Shown here: positions 18,480 through 27,555 of the stretch, piece by piece | Position numbering within the stretch: the stretch's first letter is position 1 | How the letters are laid out: each line of letters begins with the position of its first letter | DNA from: Sporolactobacillus terrae DSM 11697 | GTDB lineage: Bacteria > Bacillota > Bacilli > Bacillales > Sporolactobacillaceae | Direction of reading: 5' to 3' | Assembly: GCF_000648615.1 (NCBI RefSeq) | Contig: NZ_JFZC01000011.1 | Coordinates: 1-44,065, forward strand | DNA length: 44,065 nt | Notes under the pieces: generated by a model | What the model saw: only the letters and a program-made list of their open reading frames with translations | Told to the model about the DNA's origin: nothing | Databases searched by the model: none | Program-made: the position numbers and the translations under genes

Positions 18480-19277
18480 ATGAAATTATTATTTGTTGGC
18501 GACGTGTATGGACGAACCGGTAGGCAAATGATTGAGGACTACCTACCGAAATTGAAGAATAAGTTTCAACCAACCGTAACCATTGTAAATGCAGAAAATG
18601 CAGCACATGGCAAAGGCTTAACGAAAAAAATCTATCATAAGCTGCTTGAGGCGGGAGCAGATATGCTGACGATGGGCAACCATACTTGGGATAACCGCGA
18701 AATTTTAGAATTTGTTGATGAGGCAAAACAGCTGGTCCGACCGGCTAATTTTCCCGAAGGTACTCCAGGAACAGGAATTCGTTACATTCATCTGCCGCAC
18801 AATCGTCAGGTGGCGGTCATTAATCTTCAAGGACGCGTTTTTCTTCCCGCGCTCGATGATCCGTTCCGTATCGCAGACGAACTGATTGACGAAGCACGTA
18901 AGAAAACGCCGATCATCTTTGTTGATATGCATGCGGAAACGACCAGTGAAAAACTCGCGCTCGGCTGGTATCTAGATGGCAGGATCTCGGCAATTGTAGG
19001 AACACATACCCATGTCCAGACAGCCGATGAGCGCATATTTCCACAAGGCACAGCCTATCTTACCGATGTCGGGATGACCGGTCCGTATAATGGAATTATT
19101 GGCGTGCAGCGTGCAGCAGTAACCAAACGCTTTGTTACGGCAATGCCGGTCCGGTTTGAGAGTGAAGAGGGTGCGGGTCAGCTTGGCGCGGTCCTCATTC
19201 AGATTGATGATAAAACAGGAAAAGCAACTGACATTAAACGCCTATTAATTAATGACGATCATTTATTTTTTGACTAA
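18480..19277 (+). CDS. ymdB: Metallophosphoesterase YmdB
   Basis: Dinuclear-metal phosphodiesterase; in B. subtilis YmdB hydrolyses cyclic nucleotides and influences biofilm and motility decisions. The 265-residue protein (B. subtilis 264) shows the family motifs: FVGDVYG at the N-terminus, NAENAAHGKG (near 39), GNHTWDN (near 68), DMHAETTSEK (near 150) and GTHTHVQTAD (near 177). Two ATGs lie side by side (18477, 18480); neither has a strong ribosome site, and the second gives the expected N-terminus. The gene follows rny and repeat copy 3. Confidence 0.94.
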   Translation: MKLLFVGDVYGRTGRQMIEDYLPKLKNKFQPTVTIVNAENAAHGKGLTKKIYHKLLEAGADMLTMGNHTWDNREILEFVDEAKQLVRPANFPEGTPGTGIRYIHLPHNRQVAVINLQGRVFLPALDDPFRIADELIDEARKKTPIIFVDMHAETTSEKLALGWYLDGRISAIVGTHTHVQTADERIFPQGTAYLTDVGMTGPYNGIIGVQRAAVTKRFVTAMPVRFESEEGAGQLGAVLIQIDDKTGKATDIKRLLINDDHLFFD

Positions 19278-19312
19278 ATACCTGTACGAAAGAAACATCA
19301 AAGGCACAAATG

Positions 19313-19342
19313 AAAAAGCATGCAATGCTGCATGCTTTTTTC
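19313..19342. terminator. Bidirectional terminator between ymdB and spoVS
   Basis: AAAAAGCATGCA and TGCATGCTTTTT form a perfect hairpin with A and T runs on the two sides, so it can end both the rightward ymdB and the leftward spoVS transcripts. Confidence 0.85.
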
Positions 19343-19397
19343 TATGGGCATAAACAGATTGTGTGCTTCATGAAAAATAAGTCATGAGCTGAGCGGT

Positions 19398-19658
19398 CTA
19401 TCTAGACTCAATAATTAGCTTAATCGCCGTCCGTTCCTCGCCATCGATCAGAATATCCGTAAACGCAGGAATGCAGATTAAATCGAGCCCGCTAGGAGCA
19501 ACAAATCCCCTGGCAATGGCAACCGCCTTTACTGCTTGATTTAATGCTCCTGCGCCAATCGCCTGTATTTCTGCTGATTTTTGTTCCCTCATTGCATGTG
19601 CAAGGGCACCAGCAACAGAGTTAGGTACAGATCTTGCTGAAACTTTTAACACGTCCAT
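19398..19658 (-). CDS. spoVS: Stage V sporulation protein S
   Basis: Small, highly conserved sporulation regulator of the Alba-like fold family; loss affects spore coat and cortex in B. subtilis. The 86-residue product contains the characteristic VSARSVPNSVAGALAHAMRE N-terminus, the AIGAGALNQAVKAVAIARG centre and the FTDILIDGEERTAIKLI end. AAGGAGATGA lies upstream of the ATG on the minus strand. In B. subtilis spoVS points the same way as ymdB; here it is reversed, facing ymdB tail to tail. Confidence 0.96.
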   Translation of the reverse strand: MDVLKVSARSVPNSVAGALAHAMREQKSAEIQAIGAGALNQAVKAVAIARGFVAPSGLDLICIPAFTDILIDGEERTAIKLIIESR

Positions 19659-19897
19659 TTCCGAATGTCATCTCCTTATGAGGATTGCCCATAAATTACT
19701 ATATTCTTGAAGAAGATGACTATGCCAGTTTTAAAACGTTGTTGCTGCTGCTTACCGTGCTTCCGGCTGTGATTCTTTTTAACTGTCTCGGTGAAACAGG
19801 CCGTAGCTTTGCGTGTGCGCAACTTTAACACCCAGAGGGAAAGTCATTCGATTGAGCGTGCTAAGTCAGTTTAACGTATAAAACGCTTACATTTATA

Positions 19898-19906
19898 TGT
19901 TATAAT
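19898..19906 (+). promoter_or_regulatory. Extended minus-10 promoter for the CBS gene
   Basis: TGTTATAAT (TG-n-TATAAT) lies 42 bases before the start, without a recognisable minus-35. The rest of 19659-19948 shows no convincing gene. Confidence 0.5.
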
Positions 19907-19948
19907 AAAGAAGGAGATCAGTGGTTTTATGATAAGGAGGCGGCAGCC

Positions 19949-20410
19949 ATGCTTGTGGAACAATTAATGCTGAACCATGTCGTAACCATTACTGAAACAG
20001 ATTCGCTGAAAGCATTCATTAAGCTTATGATTGACCACAAAATAGGCGGTGCGCCTGTCGTTAATTTTGCCCATCAGTTGGTCGGTTACATTAGTGACGG
20101 TGATGTTTTGAGAAAGATGATGCCGAAACAGAAAACAATCTATGATCTTTATTCTTTGATAGAAGCCATTGATGTCGAAATATCACAAGATAAATTAAAA
20201 GACTTGCTTGATCTGCAGGTGAACGGCGTTATGAAAAAAAGGAATGTGCAAACGGTTAGAAGAGAGCAAGACATTGACGCTGTATTACGCATCCTTTCCC
20301 ACCACCACATCAAACAGATCCCGGTTGTTGATGATGAACGACATGTCGTTGGCTTGGTAAGTCGGAGCCAGATTATCCGTCATATTGGTGATCAGCTGAT
20401 TCACCAATGA
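19949..20410 (+). CDS. CBS-domain protein (tandem CBS pair)
   Basis: The 153-residue protein is made only of two CBS motifs (about residues 1-60 and 92-150), the second containing IKQIPVVDDERHVVGLVSRSQ. Such stand-alone pairs usually bind adenosine nucleotides and act as sensors; the partner is unknown. GGAGG lies seven bases before the ATG. It is flanked by a promoter and a bidirectional terminator, so it is a single-gene unit. It is not part of the B. subtilis segment at this place. Confidence 0.85.
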   Translation: MLVEQLMLNHVVTITETDSLKAFIKLMIDHKIGGAPVVNFAHQLVGYISDGDVLRKMMPKQKTIYDLYSLIEAIDVEISQDKLKDLLDLQVNGVMKKRNVQTVRREQDIDAVLRILSHHHIKQIPVVDDERHVVGLVSRSQIIRHIGDQLIHQ

Positions 20411-20446
20411 AAAAGCAGCATGCGAGCGATGTGCATGCTGCTTTTT
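20410..20446. terminator. Bidirectional terminator between the CBS gene and the MFS gene
   Basis: AAAAAGCAGCATGC (20410-20423) pairs perfectly with GCATGCTGCTTTTT (20433-20446). It serves the converging CBS and MFS genes. Confidence 0.85.
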
Positions 20447-20467
20447 CTATCAAATTTTGAGATACGA

Positions 20468-21730
20468 TCATTTCTCATCAGCGGCGAGCGAATGAAACCC
20501 GTATTTCTCCGGTTGAACCTGATGAATTGCCGGGATACGACGCAGAATGGGTACTATGAAGATGTAGAGGGCGAGAAATAAGAGACTGATGCTTGCCGAT
20601 GCAAACACCAGACGCGCACCAAGGAGTGCACTCAGTGCGCCGCCAATCAGTGAGCCAATCGGCATGATGCACGAGGAGATGCTCGCTACAACCGATATAG
20701 ATCGCGCCATGAGGTGTTGCGGAATGATATTTTGCATCATGGCAAAGCTGAGTACGTTTGTTAAGCCAATTGGTATCATGCTGGAAGAGAAAAGAATGAT
20801 TTTTAATGAAAGAACCGGGACGAACAGTGAAGTCAGCCAGCATAGAAAGCCGAGTGTGTAGCCGGCAATCATCAGATGGCCGAAAGCAAAACGCTCAAAA
20901 AGCCCGGCAGATCCTGCACCAATCAGACTGCCAATGGACATGCCGGCAAGCAAGAGACCGTAAGTTTTTGCTCCTCCGATTGTGTCTGAATACGCAGGTA
21001 GTGAAGCCATCATCGCACCAAAAACAAAATTTGTGATGGCACTTGCCACAAGGATTTTTGCAAGAAACGAATGAAAAACGAGCTGAAAGCCTTCTCTAAG
21101 ATCAATGAAATAATGGTTTGCTTGTTCTTTAAGGGAAAGTGTTTTTTGATCTAATGGAGCATGGTGCAGCTTTAATGCTGAAAAAAGTAGTGCTGCAATA
21201 AAGAAAGTAAGAATGTCGGCAGAATACAAGGCGATTGCCCCGACGAGTGCAACCAGCGCACCACTAATTGCATTGAACGCGGCATCCGTTCCTTGCTGGG
21301 CGACAGCCATCAGTGAATTTGCACGGACACGCAGCGCTTTGGACAAAATTTGCGGGATGAGTGCGCTTTCTGCAGGAAAGGAAACTTGATTTAAACAAGC
21401 CGCGAGTGGCATGACAATAAGAACGAGCGTTACCGAGAGCATATGCCAATAATAGGCAATTGGAATCAAGCTCAATAAAATGGCTTGAAGAACTTGTGTT
21501 ACGATGAGCAGCTTTCTTATTGAGCAGCGGTCGACAATGGGACCTGTGATGAATTGAAGCGACTGCGGCAGCATCGTCAGAAAGCCTGCAAGTCCTGAGT
21601 AGAAAGCGGAACCTCCCAGCTTGTAGACGAGCCACATGGCTGCGATGTAATACATACTGTCACCGATATTGGTGATTAACCGACCGATAAAAAGGATAGA
21701 AAAATTTCGATTACGAAATAAACGTTTCAT
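20468..21730 (-). CDS. MFS transporter (MFS_3-like exporter)
   Basis: The 420-residue protein has about twelve hydrophobic segments and the N-terminal signature of drug/siderophore-exporter MFS proteins (NRNFSILFIGRLITNIGDS), with GPIVDR in the loop after helix 2 and FPAESALIPQI near residue 125. It is an exporter by family resemblance; the substrate cannot be told. GGAGG precedes the ATG on the minus strand. It is a close paralog of the next leftward gene (21936-23180), and the two are likely a tandem duplication. No terminator is obvious between them, so they may be co-transcribed. Confidence 0.85.
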   Translation of the reverse strand: MKRLFRNRNFSILFIGRLITNIGDSMYYIAAMWLVYKLGGSAFYSGLAGFLTMLPQSLQFITGPIVDRCSIRKLLIVTQVLQAILLSLIPIAYYWHMLSVTLVLIVMPLAACLNQVSFPAESALIPQILSKALRVRANSLMAVAQQGTDAAFNAISGALVALVGAIALYSADILTFFIAALLFSALKLHHAPLDQKTLSLKEQANHYFIDLREGFQLVFHSFLAKILVASAITNFVFGAMMASLPAYSDTIGGAKTYGLLLAGMSIGSLIGAGSAGLFERFAFGHLMIAGYTLGFLCWLTSLFVPVLSLKIILFSSSMIPIGLTNVLSFAMMQNIIPQHLMARSISVVASISSCIMPIGSLIGGALSALLGARLVFASASISLLFLALYIFIVPILRRIPAIHQVQPEKYGFHSLAADEK

Positions 21731-21935
21731 TCACGGACAATCCTCCGAAGTTCAATTTGATTTGTTGACTCTAATGTATCAGAGGGATCAGCGCAATAAA
21801 TCAGACTACAGGCGGAAAACAGCTGGTCATGAGACTGAATTGAGCTGATATGGCGATTCGATGCCGGGGTGAATCCATCATCAACGCGGAAAAAAGCGTT
21901 CATTAAGCATGACTTTGTCCATGAATGGCTTCTGT

Positions 21936-23180
21936 TTATGCGGAAAAGCCATAATTTTCGGGGTTTACCGCTGCTGCAGCAGGCAAACGTCGCAGTGATG
22001 GCATGAGCGCAACGTATGCGGCATATAGGAAAAAACCAATGCTGGAAGCGGCAAAGATTATCGGTGATCCGAAAAGATCGCTTAGTGAGCCACCGACAAG
22101 TGATCCGAGCGGCATAATACAGGTTGCGAGACTTGCAACAAGTGACATGGCACGGGCGAGCAAGTGTTGCGGCACAACGTTTTGAATCAGTGTAAAATTG
22201 AGAACATTGTTACACCCGGGAAAAACAAGGCTAACCGAGAATAAGATGAAAGAGAGCATTGGATTTGGAACAAGTGCTGCTGCAAGCCAAAGCAGAAATC
22301 CAATGGAATAACCAAAGATCAGCATTTTTCCAACCGGTTTGTTTTTAAAGCAGCGGGCAACCAGCGCACCAATTAAGGTACCCACTGCCATCCCGGCCAT
22401 CATTAATCCATACATACCGGGGCCACCCAAGTGATCGGAGTATGCCGGTAAAACAGCAACTAATGCGCCCAATGCAAAGTTGGTCATTAACGAACCAACC
22501 ATCATTTTACCGATAATGGAATGAATGACCATACGAAATCCTTCACGCAAATCAATAAAATATTGCTTACACTGATCGGGAATGGTTTGTTTGGTTGACG
22601 CTTGGGGATGCTCGGGTAATTTGAGCATTGTAAATAGTACAATCGCAAAACCAAATGAAAGGATATCGGCATTATACATCGAAACGGCGCCAAGTAATGC
22701 AACGAGTGCACCGCCTATCGCTTGAAAGGCAGCATCCGTTCCTTGATAAGCAAGTGTCATTAAACTATTCGCTTGAATCCATTGTTCTTTTTTCATGATT
22801 TGCGGAATCAGTGCACTTTCAGCAGGAAAAGAAAATTGATTGAGGAACGAGACCACCGGCATAATAATCAGAATCAGAGTAACTGAGAGATTTCCGGTTA
22901 ATGCAGCAGCAGGAATGATTGCGAGCAGGCAGGCTTGGGCCAGTTGTGTGCCGACTAATAACTTTTTAATTGAATAACGATCAATAATCGGTCCGATCAG
23001 AAATTGCAACGTGCGGGGCATCATGGTCAAAAAGCCGGCAAGTCCGGAAAAGAAAGATGATCCACTTAATTGGTACACGAGCCACATCGCTGCAATAAAA
23101 TAGACACTATCACCAATGTTTGTAATTAAACGAGCAGAAAACAACAATCGAAAATTTCTATTTTGTGCTAATAGAATCAT
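21936..23180 (-). CDS. MFS transporter, paralog of the neighbouring exporter
   Basis: The 414-residue protein shares most landmarks with the 20468-21730 product: NRNFRLLFSARLITNIGDS at the start, GPIIDRYSIKKLL, FPAESALIPQI near residue 120 and a matching order of about twelve membrane segments. GGAGGG stands before two adjacent ATG codons (23183, 23180); the second has better spacing. The pair sits between spoVS and miaB, where B. subtilis has tdh and kbl. Substrate unknown. Confidence 0.85.
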   Translation of the reverse strand: MILLAQNRNFRLLFSARLITNIGDSVYFIAAMWLVYQLSGSSFFSGLAGFLTMMPRTLQFLIGPIIDRYSIKKLLVGTQLAQACLLAIIPAAALTGNLSVTLILIIMPVVSFLNQFSFPAESALIPQIMKKEQWIQANSLMTLAYQGTDAAFQAIGGALVALLGAVSMYNADILSFGFAIVLFTMLKLPEHPQASTKQTIPDQCKQYFIDLREGFRMVIHSIIGKMMVGSLMTNFALGALVAVLPAYSDHLGGPGMYGLMMAGMAVGTLIGALVARCFKNKPVGKMLIFGYSIGFLLWLAAALVPNPMLSFILFSVSLVFPGCNNVLNFTLIQNVVPQHLLARAMSLVASLATCIMPLGSLVGGSLSDLFGSPIIFAASSIGFFLYAAYVALMPSLRRLPAAAAVNPENYGFSA

Positions 23181-23363
23181 CATTCACCCTCCATAATAAC
23201 GTTCAAAAAAGTATAACCATTATCTTATCATGTCGTCTGCTAAGAGGATTAAATTGTTACCTATGTTATACACTCTTCAAGGTAGAAAAGCATTGCGAAC
23301 ACGCTGGATGGCAGGCGATTCGCTGGGAAATCGTTCTCTTTCTTTCATATCAGACTTGAGTTT

Positions 23364-23371
23364 GCTATAAT
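23364..23371 (+). promoter_or_regulatory. miaB promoter, extended minus-10
   Basis: GCTATAAT is preceded by T (TG-C-TATAAT), 33 bases upstream of the miaB start; the minus-35 is weak. Confidence 0.5.
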
Positions 23372-23404
23372 TTAGGAATGAGATTTTGAAGGAGAGGTTG
23401 CATC

Positions 23405-24889
23405 GTGTCTGAACAGACATCAAGCAAAGTTGATTTTTCTAAATATTTTCAACCGCCGTCGTTAAAAGATGCACGCAGGCGTCGCAGACAAGCGGTTCAA
23501 ATTATAAATGATTTCAGTATTCCTGAGGATATGGCAGCAATTGGTCGAGGAAAACAGTACTTGATTGAGACATACGGTTGCCAAATGAACGAACATGATA
23601 CAGAGGTCATGGCCGGCATTTTAGAAAAGATGGGCTATCACGAAACAGATGATCCCAAGCTGGCAGATGTAATCCTGATCAATACATGTGCCATTCGCGA
23701 GAACGCCGAAAATAAAGTGTTTGGCCATATTGGGACTTTAAAAACATTAAAGCTTGAAAAGCCTGGATTGATCCTCGGGGTCTGCGGTTGCATGGCTCAG
23801 GAAGAGGTCGTGGTTAACAAGATTCTTGCCAAGCACCCACAAGTGGATCTGATTTTCGGCACGCATAATATCCATCGTCTGCCGCAGTTACTTAAGGAAG
23901 CGCTTTTCAGTAAAGAGATGGTTGTTGAAGTCTGGTCAAAAGAGGGAGATATTGTTGAAAATCTGCCCCAGTCGCGTCGCGGCCATTTTCAAGCGTGGGT
24001 CAACATTATGTACGGTTGTGACAAGTTCTGCACCTATTGTATTGTTCCTTATACGCGGGGAAAAGAAAGGAGCAGGCACCCTCAAGAAATCATTCAGGAA
24101 GTGCGTGAATTAGCACGTCAAGGCTATAAAGAGATTACGCTGCTCGGTCAGAATGTTAATGCCTATGGTAAAGATCTCCCGGATTTGCAAAACTACGGTC
24201 TAGGTAATTTAATGGATGAGATTCGTCGGATTGGCATTCCGCGCGTCCGTTTCACAACCAGTCATCCAAAAGATTTTGACGACCATCTGATTGAAGTGCT
24301 TGCTAAGGGTGGCAATCTGTGCGAGCACATCCACCTGCCGGTACAATCAGGCAGTTCGGATGTCCTTAAAATTATGGGCCGAGGCTATACACGCGAGCGT
24401 TATCTTGAGTTGTTCCATAAAATAAAAGACGCGGTTCCTAATGCCTCATTTACAACAGACATCATTGTTGGTTTTCCGAATGAAACGGATGAACAGTTTG
24501 AGGAAACCCTGTCACTCGTACGAGAATGTGAATTCGACGGTGGATTTACGTTCATTTATTCGCCACGAGCAGGCACTCCGGCCGCTCGGATGAAAGATAA
24601 CGTTCCAATGGAAGTCAAAAAAGTGCGTCTGCAGCGCTTGAATAAACTGATGGATGAATTTTCGGCTAAAAGTAATGCAAAATATCAGGATCAAACGGTT
24701 GAAGTGCTGGTTGAAGGCGAAAGTCGCAAAAATCCTGAAGTGCTTTCCGGTCATACACGAACCAATAAGGTGGTCAATTTCAGGGGACCGAAATCGCTCA
24801 TTGGTGAATTGGTGAATGTAAAAATTACCAATGCGAAAATGTGGTCGCTGAATGGCGAATGGCAAGAAGAAACGCAAGGTGTCCGTTGA
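23405..24889 (+). CDS. miaB: tRNA-2-methylthio-N6-dimethylallyladenosine synthase
   Basis: Radical-SAM enzyme that methylthiolates i6A37 of tRNAs. The 494-residue protein has the N-terminal UPF0004 domain with three cluster cysteines ([27 protein letters not shown]), the radical-SAM CxxxCxxC motif in [13 protein letters not shown] (near residue 204), and a C-terminal TRAM domain. The approximately 60-residue N-terminal extension is normal for Bacillales MiaB. The start is GTG 23405 behind AGGAGAGG. The stop overlaps the ymcA start (TGATG), so the two are coupled, as in B. subtilis. Confidence 0.97.
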   Translation: MSEQTSSKVDFSKYFQPPSLKDARRRRRQAVQIINDFSIPEDMAAIGRGKQYLIETYGCQMNEHDTEVMAGILEKMGYHETDDPKLADVILINTCAIRENAENKVFGHIGTLKTLKLEKPGLILGVCGCMAQEEVVVNKILAKHPQVDLIFGTHNIHRLPQLLKEALFSKEMVVEVWSKEGDIVENLPQSRRGHFQAWVNIMYGCDKFCTYCIVPYTRGKERSRHPQEIIQEVRELARQGYKEITLLGQNVNAYGKDLPDLQNYGLGNLMDEIRRIGIPRVRFTTSHPKDFDDHLIEVLAKGGNLCEHIHLPVQSGSSDVLKIMGRGYTRERYLELFHKIKDAVPNASFTTDIIVGFPNETDEQFEETLSLVRECEFDGGFTFIYSPRAGTPAARMKDNVPMEVKKVRLQRLNKLMDEFSAKSNAKYQDQTVEVLVEGESRKNPEVLSGHTRTNKVVNFRGPKSLIGELVNVKITNAKMWSLNGEWQEETQGVR

Positions 24890-25260
24890 TGGAGCATTAT
24901 TACTCGAAAGAAGAACTAGTTGCTAAAGCTGAACGACTTGCGCGACAGCTGTCTGAGTCGGATCAAGTTCGCTTTTACAAACAAGCTGAAGAAAAAATCA
25001 GTGCTAATAAAAAAGTTCAGCAGTTGGTTGAAAGGATCAAACAGTATCAAAAAGAATCGGTAAACCTGCAACATTTTGGCAAAACAGAAGCCTATCATCG
25101 GAACGAGGCAATTATCGATCAATTGCAGGCGGAACTCGATGCAATTCCAGTCGTTCAGGAGTTTAGGCAGGAAGAGCTTAATGACTTCCTGCAAATGCTG
25201 ACTCATTTAATTTCCCAGCGCGTTGTCCCAAAAAGTGAAAATCCAAGTCCGGAAGAGTAA
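24889..25260 (+). CDS. ymcA: YlbF/YmcA-family regulator (RicA)
   Basis: Member of the YlbF/YmcA/YaaT (Ric) complex, which in B. subtilis promotes sporulation and competence and modulates RNase Y-dependent mRNA processing. The 123-residue helical protein contains the family core (KEELVAKAERLARQLSES; NKKVQQLVERIKQYQKESVNLQ). ATG 24889 overlaps the miaB stop; an upstream in-frame start would lie inside miaB. A terminator follows at 25291-25318. Confidence 0.9.
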   Translation: MEHYYSKEELVAKAERLARQLSESDQVRFYKQAEEKISANKKVQQLVERIKQYQKESVNLQHFGKTEAYHRNEAIIDQLQAELDAIPVVQEFRQEELNDFLQMLTHLISQRVVPKSENPSPEE

Positions 25261-25290
25261 TGGGAGCATGCTGTACTTCTGGCGTTTTAT

Positions 25291-25318
25291 AAGCTTCTCA
25301 ATAGAGAAGCTTTTTTTC
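25291..25318 (+). terminator. Terminator after ymcA
   Basis: AAGCTTCTC pairs with GAGAAGCTT around a four-base loop, then a run of T. Confidence 0.9.
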
Positions 25319-25341
25319 ATTCCTGCGTCTTCTTTTTGTAT

Positions 25342-25371
25342 CACACGTGGCATTCGCCCTGCATAACATGA
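25342..25371 (+). promoter_or_regulatory. Possible sporulation promoter of cotE
   Basis: CATAACAT near 25362, with an ACAC about 15 bases upstream, resembles sigma-E/sigma-K minus-10 and minus-35 elements but is not a full match. B. subtilis cotE is read by both factors. Confidence 0.3.
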
Positions 25372-25400
25372 AGTGAAGAAGGCAAAGGAGGTTTCGACTT

Positions 25401-25952
25401 TTGGCAGAGAATGTATATCGGGAAATTATAACGAAAGCCATATGCGGAAAAGGGAAAAAATTCAGCCAATCCGCGCACACAGTGACACCATTGCACAAAC
25501 CTTCGAACATCCTTGGATGCTGGGTCATCAACAATAACTATAAAACTACCTATCATAAGGATGCGGTTCTTGTCGAAGGGACCTATGACATTAACACATG
25601 GTATTCGTATAATGACAATACGAAAACCGAAGTTGTTTGTAAAACCGTCAGTTATCAAGATCGTGTACCGTTGACCTTGCGCGATAAACAAGTGACTTCG
25701 GATCAGGTCGATGTTTCTTGTCGCGCATTGCAGGAACCAAATTGCTTGGAAGCAAAGATTTCAGAAGGAGAAATTGTCGCAAAAGTAGAGCGCGAATTCC
25801 TCGTTGAAGTTATTGGTGAAACAAAGGTTAAAGTTCAGGTCGATGACAATGGACTGGTTGAGGCAGACGATGTTGACGACGAAGATCTGGATTCGGAGTT
25901 AGACGGTCTGGACTCAGAACTTTTAACCGATGAAGAGAAAGATAACGACTAA
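25401..25952 (+). CDS. cotE: Outer spore coat morphogenetic protein CotE
   Basis: Directs assembly of the outer coat on the developing spore. The 183-residue protein (B. subtilis 181) has the recognisable N-terminus YREIITKAICGKGKKFSQS, the centre NILGCWVINN and VEGTYDINTWYSY, and the very acidic C-terminal tail (from about residue 150). Translation begins at TTG 25401 behind AAAGGAGGT. A compact hairpin with T tail follows. It stands between miaB-ymcA and mutS as in B. subtilis, but with foreign genes inserted before mutS. Confidence 0.96.
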   Translation: MAENVYREIITKAICGKGKKFSQSAHTVTPLHKPSNILGCWVINNNYKTTYHKDAVLVEGTYDINTWYSYNDNTKTEVVCKTVSYQDRVPLTLRDKQVTSDQVDVSCRALQEPNCLEAKISEGEIVAKVEREFLVEVIGETKVKVQVDDNGLVEADDVDDEDLDSELDGLDSELLTDEEKDND

Positions 25953-25994
25953 AAGAAAGGGTATTCATCTCAGGCAAGAAATAGTGATGATTAA

Positions 25995-26025
25995 TGCGTA
26001 GGTGCAGCACCTGCGACTTTTTTTA
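25995..26025 (+). terminator. Terminator after cotE
   Basis: GTAGGTG/CACCTGC hairpin followed by seven T. Confidence 0.75.
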
Positions 26026-26152
26026 TTCGTTGGGTGAAAACCAAAAACGCTTGAACGCGCTTGGACCGCTAAGCTAAAGAATCGCCATCGTCTCTGGTGC
26101 CCTGAGCGAGCAGCGGTAAGCCAAGAACCGGGCATGTTACCCGGTTTTCTTG
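26026..26152. repeat. Possible decayed copy of the dispersed repeat
   Basis: It follows a terminator like the other copies, contains CTAAAGAATC and CTCTGGTGCCC segments that align loosely with the repeat core, and ends in an ACCGGG/CCCGGT hairpin plus TTTTCTTGC, close to the ends of copy 1. The similarity was judged by eye and is weak in the middle. Confidence 0.4.
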
Positions 26153-26154
26153 CA

Positions 26155-26193
26155 TAAAAAAGCCATGATCGCGTATTGGATCATGGCTTTTTG
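26155..26193. terminator. Bidirectional terminator between cotE and the MFS gene
   Basis: AAAAAAGCCATGATC pairs with GATCATGGCTTTTT; suitable for the leftward MFS gene and for read-through from cotE. Confidence 0.8.
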
Positions 26194-26205
26194 GAATCGA
26201 ATCGA

Positions 26206-27426
26206 TTAAGTATCCTGTCGTGTTCCATACATGAAAAGTTGTTTTCGCCGCATGAATAGGATGGCGCATTCCAGCATCAGAAGGAATGCAGAAATGATAA
26301 AAACGGTACGGACGCCGAGCCAGTCCGCTAACATGCCAATGAGAAGACTGCCAATAGCAAATAAAACAGATTGAACGGCATCAGCTGCCGAAAAGACATT
26401 GGCCAACTGCTTCGGAGGCACGCAGGTTTGCTCAATCGTGAGAAAAATTGTTGCTTTTAATTGAACGGCAAGCCCATATAAAAGTGAAAGGACGAGTGCC
26501 ATTATCGGAATCGAGTTGATGCCGAACAAAAAGGTGAAGATACAGGCCAAAAGCGAACTAAATTGCGCGTAGAATGCTGCCTGATGTTTGATATGCCGAT
26601 TCCAGCGCATCCCGCAAAGACTGGCCAGCATCAGCCCGGCAAAAAAACTGAAATTAATAGATCCCCACCATGATGCATCAACATGCAATACCTTATCGAC
26701 AAAAATGTAGATGATCGCTGCAATCCACACAACATCGGCAACCGTGCTCAGTGAATCAATGATGAAAATGATGCGCAGCGATGGATGACGCCAGACCGTC
26801 AGCCAACCTTTCTTCATAAGCGTCCATTTCGGCTGGTTCGCTTTTTTTGCGTTTGCTTCGTTTACTTTAATCAACGCCATGCCTATTGAACTGATCGCAT
26901 AAAGAAGTAAAGTTAATGCTAAGAGCTTGTAACTTCCAATCTGTACGACCAGCAAACCGCCCAATCCCCAACCGAGCATCGCCATACACTGATCAAGTAA
27001 GGAAAGAAAGCTGTTTACCGCGAGCAACTTCTTTTTAGATATAAGCAGTGGAACCAATGCTCCGCGCGCAGGCGCTGCCCATCCATCGAGAAAACTGATC
27101 AATACGAGAATGAGAAAAGCAAGGGCAATACTGCCGATTCGATCAGTTAATGCGATTGAAGTCAAGAGAAAGGCCAATAAAAAGAGGGTTTTAGCGGTTT
27201 GCGAAATGGCAAGACAACGTTTGAGCCCCATCCATTCGAGAACGATGGGTGCAATGGTCGCACTGACAAAACGTGATCCGGTGCTTAAAAAAGGAACAAA
27301 CGCAATCGTTACGGCAGCGTCCGTCAAGCGATACAGAAGTGCCATTAAACCGACAAGGTAAAAGACATCGCCCAAGTTTGCAAGAGACTGTCCAAGCCAT
27401 AGGTAATAAAAATGCTTGCTTCTCAT
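26206..27426 (-). CDS. MFS transporter
   Basis: A 406-residue protein with about twelve hydrophobic segments, beginning RSKHFYYLWLGQSLANLGD, the typical first helix of MFS exporters. It is distantly related to the two MFS proteins at 20468-23180 but clearly not a recent copy. The start at 27426 is preferred over 27447 because AGGAG then lies upstream rather than inside the coding region. Substrate unknown. It lies downstream of the MoxR cluster in the same direction, separated by about 130 bases. Confidence 0.83.
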   Translation of the reverse strand: MRSKHFYYLWLGQSLANLGDVFYLVGLMALLYRLTDAAVTIAFVPFLSTGSRFVSATIAPIVLEWMGLKRCLAISQTAKTLFLLAFLLTSIALTDRIGSIALAFLILVLISFLDGWAAPARGALVPLLISKKKLLAVNSFLSLLDQCMAMLGWGLGGLLVVQIGSYKLLALTLLLYAISSIGMALIKVNEANAKKANQPKWTLMKKGWLTVWRHPSLRIIFIIDSLSTVADVVWIAAIIYIFVDKVLHVDASWWGSINFSFFAGLMLASLCGMRWNRHIKHQAAFYAQFSSLLACIFTFLFGINSIPIMALVLSLLYGLAVQLKATIFLTIEQTCVPPKQLANVFSAADAVQSVLFAIGSLLIGMLADWLGVRTVFIISAFLLMLECAILFMRRKQLFMYGTRQDT

Positions 27427-27555
27427 GACGTATTCACTCCTATTCAATTGATTTCTTGAATTTTAGAATGAATACGTCAATCACATATTTGGATGTTCTT
27501 CCCTTCGTTTTCCTCGTTTCATTTTATCATAGTTGGGTTTTCTTAAGGGCAGGTT

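Noticed and set aside
19675-19830. Short frame encoding a leucine-rich stretch upstream of the CBS gene
   Set aside because: Only about 47 codons from a TTG, with no properly spaced ribosome site; a remnant is possible but not supportable.
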